Source: CG2-30-36-16 sp964372115
GTDB taxonomy: Bacteria; Bacteroidota; Ignavibacteria; Ignavibacteriales; Ignavibacteriaceae
DNA: 64,000 nt
Assembly (NCBI GenBank): GCA_964372115.1
Contig: CAYJPN010000022.1
Location: 28,187 to 92,186, forward strand
Direction of reading: 5' to 3'
Positions 35,271 to 43,029 of the stretch are shown here, one piece after another. Position 1 is the first letter of the stretch. The number at the start of each line of letters is the position of its first letter. Below the pieces are notes generated by a model. The model worked only from the letters and a program-made list of their open reading frames with translations. It searched no databases and was not told the origin of the DNA. Made by a program: the position numbers and the translations under genes.

Positions 35271-35304
35271 TCCCAATATTTTGGGAATTCCCAGATATTT
35301 GGAA
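35271..35304 (+). promoter_or_regulatory. Tandem palindromes, probable enhancer sites of the sensor-activator
   Basis: TCCCAATATTTTGGGA (35271-35286) is a perfect 6+6 palindrome, and TTCCCAGATATTTGGAA (35288-35304) is an imperfect one of the same form. They start right after the activator stop codon and lie about 95-115 bases upstream of the -24 element at 35391, the usual position for sigma54 enhancer sites. Binding by the neighbouring Fis-type HTH is inferred. Confidence 0.6.
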
Positions 35305-35389
35305 ATCTACCCTTAAGTCTTGTTCTAAAAATAATACCAATTGCCTCCAAAACATTTCGTTTTCTTACCTTATTTAATTTTTTACAAAA

Positions 35390-35405
35390 TGGTACGCTTC
35401 TTGCC
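35390..35405 (+). promoter_or_regulatory. Sigma54 (-24/-12) promoter
   Basis: TGGTACGCTTCTTGCC contains GG (35391-35392) and GC (35403-35404) exactly ten bases apart, with TGGtAC and TTGC in place. This is a close match to TGGCAC-N5-TTGCA. Transcription would start near 35416, with the ATG at 35433. Confidence 0.75.
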
Positions 35406-35432
35406 TTATCGAAATAAACATCTAAAAAAGTT

Positions 35433-35774
35433 ATGAAAAATGAAAATTCAATAAATATTGTAACCGATAGTAATTTTCATAATTGTGTCATCGAATCAAT
35501 AAAACCAGTTGTAGTTTTATTTGAAAAAAGTTATTGGGGTTTAGCACATGTAATGAGAACTATTCTTGAAAGGTTATCTGTTAAACATATTGGACAAATA
35601 AAATTTTACAGATATAATCTTGATAAGAACTCTAAAATTGCAAGTTATTATCAGATAGAAGATAGTCCGGCTGTTCTTTTTTTTAAAAATGGAAATTTAA
35701 TTATGAAGACAGGTATAAATTCGATCGATGAGACGGAAGAGATTCTAATAAATATGATTAATGAAGAAAATTAA
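35433..35774 (+). CDS. Thioredoxin-fold protein without redox cysteines
   Basis: 113-residue cytoplasmic protein with no signal peptide and a recognisable thioredoxin fold: SINIVTDSNFHNCVIES, KPVVVLFEKSYWGLAHVM, IKFYRYNLDKNSKIASYYQI, then the cis-proline loop DSPAVLFFKNGNL. The active-site CGPC is replaced by WGLA, so it cannot do dithiol exchange. Possible roles are a structural, chaperone or docking protein. It is the only gene with a clear sigma54 promoter here, directly downstream of the sigma54 activator gene, and is probably its primary target. Confidence 0.75.
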   Translation: MKNENSINIVTDSNFHNCVIESIKPVVVLFEKSYWGLAHVMRTILERLSVKHIGQIKFYRYNLDKNSKIASYYQIEDSPAVLFFKNGNLIMKTGINSIDETEEILINMINEEN

Positions 35775-35815
35775 AAGAAAATCATCAAGATGATTTCCAA
35801 CAGTAACTCTGAGAA

Positions 35816-35831
35816 TGGCTTCTATAATGCA
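35816..35831 (+). promoter_or_regulatory. Weak second sigma54-like element
   Basis: TGGCTTCTATAATGCA has GG (35817-35818) and GC (35829-35830) ten bases apart but lacks the AC of the -24 box and the TT of the -12 box. It lies about 230 bases upstream of the T9SS cargo gene at 36064. Chance occurrence is possible. Confidence 0.25.
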
Positions 35832-36063
35832 GAATTGCAATTGTAGTATTTAAGACTGTTGAAGTAATGTTACCCATATTTTAATGCGGATTTAAAAAAC
35901 CGAAATTAAAAATTTCATTATTATATTCAGTTTTAAAGATATGGTAAATGTTTATTAATTCAGTATGTGACTGACTGTAGCGAAGCTGTGTTCATTTTTT
36001 CCTGAGAATAATGCGAGTTACTTTCGAACAAAAAAATGTTTTAATTTTAACCAGAGATAGACT

Positions 36064-37518
36064 ATGAAAAAACTCATTCCGATTTTTCTTTTTAGTGCTT
36101 TTGTATTTTTTGTTGGGCTCGGTCCTTTGTATTCCCAGGTAAGCTTTGAACAGCATTTAGTCGATGGTACTACACATGGGATGGGCAGTGTTTATGCATG
36201 CGATATAGATGGTGATCAGGATAACGATATACTGACGGCGAGTCTAGAGGATGATGAAATAATCTGGTTCCGGAACGATGGAGGAAAGCCACTAAATTGG
36301 ACAAAGATCATTGTTGCTTCAAATGTTGTAGAAGCGCATTCAGTATATGCAGCAGATTTTGATAATGATAACGACCTCGATATTGTGGGAGCTGCATATC
36401 AGGGACAGCCCGGAATTGCATGGTGGAGAAACGATGGCGGCAATCCGATAACATGGACAAAATTTCCAGTTGCTAATACTTTTATAAATGCACATGAAGT
36501 CTATGCTGCTGACATCAACAATGATCAGCATATTGATGTGCTTGGGGCTTCATCTGATTTGCATAAGATTGCTGTATGGTACAATAGCGGCAACGATTCG
36601 ATTACCTGGACTGAACAACCCTTAATCACAAATTTTACACTCGCTAAATCTGTTCGAGCAGGAGATTTTGATGACGATGGTGATATTGATGTTATAGGCG
36701 CTTCAATTGTTGATAACGATGTTGTCTGGTGGAGGAATGATAATGGCAATCCAATCAACTGGACTAAGTTTAATATAGATTTAAATTTTTCTGGTGCGCA
36801 CCGGGTTGATACAGCAGACATTGATGGTGATGGAAAACTTGATGTAGTTGGTGCCGGTTACGGTGGGAATATAATTGGTTGGTGGAAAAATAACATTGGA
36901 AATACTGTACCATGGATAAAACAAATAATTGAATATAACTTTAATAAAGCATGTATTGCTTATGCATCGGATATGGATAGGGATGGTGATCAGGATATTC
37001 TTGGTACTTCGCAAGAAAAAGGCATAGTCGCACTTTGGCTCAACAATGGTGGAGACCCTGTCCAATGGACTAAAGTTATTGTTGATAGTAATTTTTATCG
37101 TGTATGGCCTTTATATGCAAGTGATATGGATGGAGATGGAGATAAGGATATCGTAGCCGGAAGCAGCCATCAGGGGAATAATCAAATGAGATGGTATGAG
37201 AACTTAGGCGATACTGCTACTTCAGTAAAAAGTGATGATGAAACCTATAATTTGAAAGGATTCAATTTGCAACAAAATTATCCAAACCCATTTAATCCGA
37301 GCACTAATATAAGTTGGCAATCTCCTATAAGCAGCTGGCAAACTTTAAAAGTCTATGATGTCTTGGGAAATGAAATTTCAACTTTGGTCAATGAAGAAAA
37401 GCCAGCAGGAAATTATCATGTTGATTTTAATGCATCAACATTATCTAGTGGAATCTATTTTTATATAGTGACATCTGGAAACCGTACAATGATTAAAAAA
37501 ATGATTTTTATGAAATAG
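36064..37518 (+). CDS. Secreted FG-GAP/VCBS propeller protein with T9SS sorting domain
   Basis: 484-residue exported protein. A signal peptide (MKKLIPIFLFSAFVFFVGLG) is followed by about seven near-regular repeats of about 55 residues, each holding a DxDxDxD calcium loop (ACDIDGDQDNDI, AADFDNDNDLDI, AADINNDQHIDV, AGDFDDDGDIDV, TADIDGDGKLDV, ASDMDRDGDQDI, ASDMDGDGDKDI) and WWRNDGGNPITWTK. This predicts a seven-bladed integrin-like propeller. The C-terminal sorting domain is QQNYPNPFNPSTNISWQ to KKMIFMK. It is likely surface-attached or released; ligand unknown. It is the first large gene after the sensor and thioredoxin-like genes. Confidence 0.85.
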   Translation: MKKLIPIFLFSAFVFFVGLGPLYSQVSFEQHLVDGTTHGMGSVYACDIDGDQDNDILTASLEDDEIIWFRNDGGKPLNWTKIIVASNVVEAHSVYAADFDNDNDLDIVGAAYQGQPGIAWWRNDGGNPITWTKFPVANTFINAHEVYAADINNDQHIDVLGASSDLHKIAVWYNSGNDSITWTEQPLITNFTLAKSVRAGDFDDDGDIDVIGASIVDNDVVWWRNDNGNPINWTKFNIDLNFSGAHRVDTADIDGDGKLDVVGAGYGGNIIGWWKNNIGNTVPWIKQIIEYNFNKACIAYASDMDRDGDQDILGTSQEKGIVALWLNNGGDPVQWTKVIVDSNFYRVWPLYASDMDGDGDKDIVAGSSHQGNNQMRWYENLGDTATSVKSDDETYNLKGFNLQQNYPNPFNPSTNISWQSPISSWQTLKVYDVLGNEISTLVNEEKPAGNYHVDFNASTLSSGIYFYIVTSGNRTMIKKMIFMK

Positions 37519-37575
37519 TCATAGCTATAGTCTTTTTCTAAGTGCTCTTTTTAAAAGTGATTAACAAAACTTCAA

Positions 37576-37624
37576 TTAATAAAAATTACAATTTAGATTT
37601 ATCAAAATAATTTTAGGTTTAAAA
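37576..37624 (+). repeat. Duplicated 5' leader (copy 1)
   Basis: TTAATAAAAATTACAATTTA and the following GATTTATCAAAATAAT align without gaps, over 49 bases up to the ATG, with 39186-39234 upstream of the gene at 39235. Both are followed by ATGAAAATATAT. This suggests that the promoter, leader and signal-peptide start were copied as a unit. Confidence 0.55.
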
Positions 37625-39103
37625 ATGAAAATATATCTGTTAAACTTATTTTTTATATTAATTTATGCAATTAGCATTCATTCTCAGTTAAAAATTATCC
37701 AGAACCCTTCAGTTCAGACATTCTCATTTACAAAAAGCAGCCAAATATTCCCGGCAGCTGAAACTTTTCAGATAAAACTTGCAGATGTTGATTCAGATGG
37801 AGATCTTGATGCCATATCTGCTAATATGGGTAATAATTCGAAAATCTGGATTAATGATGGAACATGCAACTTTACTGACTCTGGTCAATTACTTACACCT
37901 CAAGGGCATGGTGTGGGAATAAAAGATCTGGATGGTGATGGCGATCTGGATTTAATCATTCCGTGCGCTATTTATATTTCAAGCGGTGGTCAGTTTAATT
38001 ATAGACCAACAAAAATTTATTTTAATGATGGCTCCGGAACGTTCATTGATTCGGGTCAAAATCTGGGAGATTCATTATTAAGCAAGACCTTTATATCACT
38101 TGTTGATTATGATTGTGATAATGATTTCGATGCTGTTATTCAGCATTTTTCTCCGCCGAATCGAATTTATTATAAAGTATATAACAATAACGGAAGTGGA
38201 ATATTTACATTAAGTGATTTTACCCTGCCTGATAATTCATTTCCTAACTGGGCTGATCTCGACTCGGATGGAGATATGGATATATTTTTGCAAAAAGCAA
38301 ACGAAGGTTATTCAATTTTGCTGAATGATAGCAACGGAAATTTCACTCCATACTTTAATATTACTGATAACTCAGCCACTTTTAATGAGAACACTGTAAG
38401 CCTAAACGACTTTGATGGTGATAGTGATATTGATGCGTTCATAATTCCCGGGGAAATTACTTTGACAAAACCAGCTATAGTACTTCTTAATGATGGGTCT
38501 GGAAATTTTTCCAATAGCGGGCAGGAACTAGGATTATTTAATTGGTGCTGGGTAGAATCTGGTGATGTTGATTATGATGGGGATCTGGACGTGGTTGTAA
38601 CCTCTTTTGGTAAACCAACTCAAATATGGTTGAATAATGGAGGCGGCTCTTTCTTTGATTCTGGATTAAGATTAGGCGGGAATAATTCATACCACGGGTT
38701 TGATATTGGTGATCTCGATAACGATAGTGATCTTGATCTTTTCATCTCATTTTTCGGACAAGGATCTAATGAAATCTGGTTTAATGATTTAATTACGTCA
38801 GTAATAGAAGAGGAAAGTCATGGCTTTTTACCAGCCGATTTTAATCTATTACAAAACTATCCAAATCCATTTAACAACCAGACAAATTTCAGCTTCAACT
38901 TAAGTGAACAAGCAAATGTGTCTCTCAAGATATATAATGTAATAGGAAAACTAGTGGCATCACCTTTGGCAAATAAAGTATATCCGGTAGGTTTTCATTC
39001 TATTCAATTTAATTCTGAAGGTCTTTCAAGCGGTGTTTATTATTATTCACTTGAGCTTAATAATATCTGGGTATCTATGAAAAAAATGTGCTTGCTGAAA
39101 TAG
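37625..39103 (+). CDS. Secreted VCBS propeller protein with T9SS sorting domain
   Basis: 492-residue exported protein with a signal peptide (MKIYLLNLFFILIYAISIHS). VCBS/FG-GAP repeats carry Asp-rich calcium loops: ADVDSDGDLDAI, KDLDGDGDLDLI, ADLDSDGDMDIF, NDFDGDSDIDAF, GDVDYDGDLDVV and GDLDNDSDLDLF, alternating with WLNNGGGSFFDSGL. The C-terminus has LQNYPNPFNNQTNFSF and ends KKMCLLK; the sorting domain is slightly diverged (NN for NP). Its signal peptide start and leader are nearly the same as in the next gene, which encodes an unrelated propeller type. Confidence 0.83.
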   Translation: MKIYLLNLFFILIYAISIHSQLKIIQNPSVQTFSFTKSSQIFPAAETFQIKLADVDSDGDLDAISANMGNNSKIWINDGTCNFTDSGQLLTPQGHGVGIKDLDGDGDLDLIIPCAIYISSGGQFNYRPTKIYFNDGSGTFIDSGQNLGDSLLSKTFISLVDYDCDNDFDAVIQHFSPPNRIYYKVYNNNGSGIFTLSDFTLPDNSFPNWADLDSDGDMDIFLQKANEGYSILLNDSNGNFTPYFNITDNSATFNENTVSLNDFDGDSDIDAFIIPGEITLTKPAIVLLNDGSGNFSNSGQELGLFNWCWVESGDVDYDGDLDVVVTSFGKPTQIWLNNGGGSFFDSGLRLGGNNSYHGFDIGDLDNDSDLDLFISFFGQGSNEIWFNDLITSVIEEESHGFLPADFNLLQNYPNPFNNQTNFSFNLSEQANVSLKIYNVIGKLVASPLANKVYPVGFHSIQFNSEGLSSGVYYYSLELNNIWVSMKKMCLLK

Positions 39104-39185
39104 TATCAAATGTCTGATAGTAAAGAATTACGGTGGTAATATTTATCTAACTACTCTTCTTAACCACAAATAGATATAACATTAG

Positions 39186-39234
39186 TTAATAATAATTACA
39201 ATTAAGATTTATCCAAATAATCTAAGGAGCTAAA
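39186..39234 (+). repeat. Duplicated 5' leader (copy 2)
   Basis: TTAATAATAATTACAATTAA and the following GATTTATCCAAATAAT form the partner of 37576-37624, ending in a better Shine-Dalgarno (CTAAGGAG) before ATG 39235. Confidence 0.55.
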
Positions 39235-40350
39235 ATGAAAATATATTTAGTACAATTACTTTTTGTTATTATTTTTTCTTCACCTTATTTATGCGGACAG
39301 AATTTACTGAGCGGACCAGAATGTGTTGTTTTCGATTCACTCAATAACAGGTATCTCGTATCTAATTGGAATAATGGAAACATTATAGCCATCGATTCAG
39401 CTGGAAATCAAACTTACTTTAAACAAAGGTCCGGTCACGCTTTGGGAAATTGTATAACCGGTAATGCATTTTATGTTTCAATCGGACCGGCAATTCTAGG
39501 ATTAAAACTCGATGATCCAAACGATACGATTATGTATTTACCTATTCCCGGCACTACTCAGATGGATGGAATGACCGTTGATGACAACAACAATCTTTAT
39601 GTGGTAGCATCAACACAAGCCAGACTATATAAGATAAATTTAACAAGCCAAACTTACTCGGTCCTTGTGCAATCCGGAATTTCATCCAGACCCCAGGATG
39701 TCATCTATGATAAAAGATATAACAGATTATTAATTTGTTCCTGGTACAACAGTTCTCCTATTCAAGCCGTATACCTTGAAGATTCATCGCTTGTTAAACT
39801 CGTCAATACACCTATCGGCAATTGCGATGGACTGGCTTTAGATGAAAACGGGAATTACTATTTTTCTTCATGGGCAACGAACTCAATATATTTTTACGAT
39901 TCAACTTTTACCAATCCACCGGTCCAACTGTCAAGCGGGCACAGCGGTCCGTCCAATATATGCTATAATAAAAGGGATAAACTTATTGCTGTACCATGTT
40001 TTAATTCCGGCAAATTGGATTTAATACCGGCAAAACCTACATCGGTTTATGGGAATAAATTATTTCCGTCGCAATTCAAGCTGAACCAAAATTTTCCGAA
40101 TCCCTTTAATCCTGAGACAATAGTTGAATACTTGATTCCTAAAGAGAGTACAGTTGAAATTTCAGTTTATACTATTTTGGGTGAAAAGATTGAGAACCTC
40201 GTGAATGAAACCAAGCTGCCCGGCAATTATAGAGCCCACTGGAATGGAAAAAATTTTGCTTCGGGAGTTTATTTAATTAAAATGAGCGCTGTGGATTTGA
40301 AAGGAATCGGAATTTATTCGGAAACTATAAAAGTGATTTTAGAAAAATAA
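39235..40350 (+). CDS. Secreted SMP-30/NHL-like propeller with sorting-domain-like tail
   Basis: 371-residue exported protein with a signal peptide (MKIYLVQLLFVIIFSSPYLC). Strand repeats such as GMTVDDNNNLYVVASTQARL, DVIYDKRYNRLLICSWYNSS and GLALDENGNYYFSSWATNSI are typical of SMP-30/gluconolactonase or NHL propellers. The C-terminal domain starts QNFPNPFNPETIVEYLIP. It ends IYSETIKVILEK, with a longer final hairpin than the usual KKMxLxK end. Enzyme activity cannot be inferred. It is followed by a TolB-like propeller gene. Confidence 0.8.
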   Translation: MKIYLVQLLFVIIFSSPYLCGQNLLSGPECVVFDSLNNRYLVSNWNNGNIIAIDSAGNQTYFKQRSGHALGNCITGNAFYVSIGPAILGLKLDDPNDTIMYLPIPGTTQMDGMTVDDNNNLYVVASTQARLYKINLTSQTYSVLVQSGISSRPQDVIYDKRYNRLLICSWYNSSPIQAVYLEDSSLVKLVNTPIGNCDGLALDENGNYYFSSWATNSIYFYDSTFTNPPVQLSSGHSGPSNICYNKRDKLIAVPCFNSGKLDLIPAKPTSVYGNKLFPSQFKLNQNFPNPFNPETIVEYLIPKESTVEISVYTILGEKIENLVNETKLPGNYRAHWNGKNFASGVYLIKMSAVDLKGIGIYSETIKVILEK

Positions 40351-40401
40351 TTCTAATTGAGTAAAGTAAGAATAAAGATAATTATATACGGAGAGTTATT
40401 C

Positions 40402-41301
40402 ATGAGACATCTTAACAGAAACGTGGTGTTATCATTGATTTTAGCAAATTCTATTTCGTTCATCGTTTTTTCTACGCAGCCTAAGAATGCTAGAGTCGAC
40501 GAAAAAATTGTATTTTACTCGGATAGAAGCGGAAACAAGGATATTTATATTATGGATATTGATGGAAGCAATCTGCAAAATCTTACTAACAATCCAGCGT
40601 CTGATTTATGTCCCGCTTTTTCACCTGACGGAAACCAGATTGTTTTTATATCTGACCGTGATAGGAATCAGGATATTTTTATTATGAATACCGATGGTTC
40701 GGAGGTTCAGCGATTAACTAACTCGGATGTATCAATCGAACATCCTTCGTGGTCGCCCGACGGTTCTAAAATATTTTTTATAAAAGATTACGGAAGTAGA
40801 ACCGAAATTTGGGTGATGAATGCTGATAGCTCAAATAATCAACAACTGACTAATAATGAAGCCAGGGATGAACGTCCCTTTGTTTCACCAGACGGGAATA
40901 CAGTTTTGTTTATGTCTAATAGAGACGGTAATTATGAAATTTATACAATGGATAATGAGGGCAGTAATCAAAAAAGAATTACGAATAGTTCAAGACATGA
41001 AATATTTCCTGTTTGGTCTCCCGACGGCAATAAAATTGCATACGCACAAAACTATTTCAGCGGTGGAAAACCGCAAGCAGAAATTCATATTTGCGGCATG
41101 GATGGAAATAATGATATTGCATTAACAACTGCTGCTGGCAGAGATGAAAATCCTTGCTGGTCATCCGATGGTAACTTTATAATATTCCAAAGTGAGAGGG
41201 ACGGTAATTTCGAATTGTATAAAATGAATGTCGATGGATCAAATCAGCAGCGATTAACTAATGATCCCGGCTGGGACGGCTGGGGTGATTGGCAAAATTA
41301 A
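40402..41301 (+). CDS. TolB-like PD40 propeller protein
   Basis: 299-residue exported protein. ATG 40402 (GGAGAG upstream) starts directly at a signal peptide (MRHLNRNVVLSLILANSISF); an upstream TTG in frame is less likely. Six PD40/WD40-like blades repeat in the form IVFYSDRSGNKDIYIMDIDG, PAFSPDGNQIVFISDRD, SWSPDGSKIFFI, FVSPDGNTVLFMSNRD, VWSPDGNKIAYA and CWSSDGNFIIFQSERD. This matches TolB's propeller but without its N-terminal domain, and there is no T9SS tail. It is likely a periplasmic binding protein, role unknown. Confidence 0.82.
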   Translation: MRHLNRNVVLSLILANSISFIVFSTQPKNARVDEKIVFYSDRSGNKDIYIMDIDGSNLQNLTNNPASDLCPAFSPDGNQIVFISDRDRNQDIFIMNTDGSEVQRLTNSDVSIEHPSWSPDGSKIFFIKDYGSRTEIWVMNADSSNNQQLTNNEARDERPFVSPDGNTVLFMSNRDGNYEIYTMDNEGSNQKRITNSSRHEIFPVWSPDGNKIAYAQNYFSGGKPQAEIHICGMDGNNDIALTTAAGRDENPCWSSDGNFIIFQSERDGNFELYKMNVDGSNQQRLTNDPGWDGWGDWQN

Positions 41302-41443
41302 TTAATGCAATAAACTGATTACATATTTACCTGAGACAATATAATGGCTCAAGAATTCGATGATTTGTTTTTATTTTTATGTGGTTGTACTGAGCAAAAT
41401 TTAATACAAATATTATTACAAAAATTTCTTTAAAGGAAAAAGT

Positions 41444-42991
41444 ATGAAAAGACTGATATGGAGAATATTTATAATAATTGCGGCGAGTTATTCCGGCATC
41501 TTTTCACAACAAGAAAATGATTTTTTTAGCGGATTAACTCCAGGCAAATATACGCCCGGATTTCGTGTTGAAGAAAAATTGGATTATTCACGAACGTTTC
41601 TTTCTTTAACGGACGGCAAGCCTATTCCGAGAACGATTAGATTTTACATCTGGTATCCTTCATCGGATCAATCGAATGAAACAATGAAATTCAATGATTA
41701 CGCAAAATGTGCTGTTGAAGATTTTAATGTTGATAACAAGGCTGAAGAAATTGATTATTCATCTCCATCACTCCCTGTTCAGTTACGAAAAGGATTGGAT
41801 GACGAAGCATTAAAAAAATTATGGGACAGTGGAACAATAGCAGCTAAAAATCCTAATCCGGCAAAAGGGAATTTCCCTATGATTGTGATGGGGCAGGGTT
41901 TGTATTATGAATCCCCGATGTCGAATTTTATTGTTTGCGAATATCTCGCGAGTCACGGATTCGTTGTGGTTTCATCTCCTTTGATTGGTACGCAGTACAG
42001 GTTAGTTAATATCACTCCGGCTGATGTTGAAACACAGGTGAGGGATATGGAATTTCTAATGGCTGTCGCAGGCGAATTGCCATATGTGGATAGAGAAAAG
42101 ATTGGAATTTACGGTTACGATCTGGGAGGAATCTCGGCGCTGTTGTTATGCATGAGGCATCCTGAAGTAAAAGCTTTATTCAGCCTCGATTGTTCAATCC
42201 TTTACCAGCATTATACCGGGCTTCCTAATACTCATCAAAATTATAACGAAGAAAATTTTACAATTCCGTGGATGCATCTTACACAAAAACGATTTATCGA
42301 TTATTATCGAACACAGACAAAGACAAGCTCGCGTTTTGAAAAGAAAAATTTCGGCGACAGTTATCTCATATTAATTCCAACATCGAATCATGGTGATTTT
42401 ACATCGTATGCGGGTTTTAGCATTAATAAGCCTGTTCCGGGTTATTGGGATGAGGTTTCAACAAATTCAAAAAGTGTATCCGGAATTGTTTGTGAAAGCG
42501 CTCTCGCATTTTTCGAAGCCCATTTAAATGATAGATCCGAATCATTAAAAACATTAAAAACATCTTTGGAGAAGTATAATCAGAATAATTTTGAAATCTC
42601 TTTTGAGATGAAGAACGGACAAACTCCGCCGCCATCCAAGTCCTATTTTGTTAATTTGATTATTGAAAAAGGGATGAAGCACTCGTTGCCGGAAATTGAG
42701 GAATCAAGAAAAGTGTATGCAGATAGTCTCTTGTTTGATGAAAGTGTTTTGAATTGGCTGGGATATTATTTCCTTTATTGGTGGGGACGGGAAATTGAAT
42801 CAATAGATTTATTTAAATTCATCACAACCATTTATCCAAACTCTGCGAATGTTTTCGATAGCTTCGGCGAAGCCTATCTGGTTAATGGCGATTCGGAGAA
42901 CGCGATTAAAATGTATGAAAAATCATTGCTTATAAATCCTCAAAATCAAAATGCTGAAAATCAATTAAAGATTCTCAAAGGGAATAAGTAA
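41444..42991 (+). CDS. Exported alpha/beta hydrolase with Asp nucleophile position and TPR tail
   Basis: 515-residue exported protein (signal peptide to about residue 22). Residues 110-350 look like a dienelactone/PAF-acetylhydrolase type alpha/beta hydrolase: FPMIVMGQGLYYE, LASHGFVVVSSPLIGTQY, then the nucleophile elbow IGIYGYDLGGISALL. The Ser of GxSxG is Asp226 here. A likely catalytic His lies in TSNHGDF. The C-terminal 100 residues hold a TPR-like motif (GEAYLVNGDSENAIKMYEKS and LLINPQNQNA). An Asp nucleophile would suggest dehalogenase- or epoxide-hydrolase-like chemistry, or loss of activity. A TPR remnant of a related gene lies at 45164. Confidence 0.75.
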   Translation: MKRLIWRIFIIIAASYSGIFSQQENDFFSGLTPGKYTPGFRVEEKLDYSRTFLSLTDGKPIPRTIRFYIWYPSSDQSNETMKFNDYAKCAVEDFNVDNKAEEIDYSSPSLPVQLRKGLDDEALKKLWDSGTIAAKNPNPAKGNFPMIVMGQGLYYESPMSNFIVCEYLASHGFVVVSSPLIGTQYRLVNITPADVETQVRDMEFLMAVAGELPYVDREKIGIYGYDLGGISALLLCMRHPEVKALFSLDCSILYQHYTGLPNTHQNYNEENFTIPWMHLTQKRFIDYYRTQTKTSSRFEKKNFGDSYLILIPTSNHGDFTSYAGFSINKPVPGYWDEVSTNSKSVSGIVCESALAFFEAHLNDRSESLKTLKTSLEKYNQNNFEISFEMKNGQTPPPSKSYFVNLIIEKGMKHSLPEIEESRKVYADSLLFDESVLNWLGYYFLYWWGREIESIDLFKFITTIYPNSANVFDSFGEAYLVNGDSENAIKMYEKSLLINPQNQNAENQLKILKGNK

Positions 42992-43029
42992 ATAACATTT
43001 CAATAATCAACAATCGGAGAATTTGATTT

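Noticed and set aside
35816..35831. Second sigma54 promoter driving the cargo gene at 36064
   Set aside because: Spacing is right but key -24 and -12 bases are missing, and the leader would be about 230 bases; kept only as a weak feature.
31471..41325. Shared TTAATGCAATAAAC sequence before the sensor and before the hydrolase as a common operator
   Set aside because: Only two copies, AT-rich, different distance to the start codons; too weak to call.
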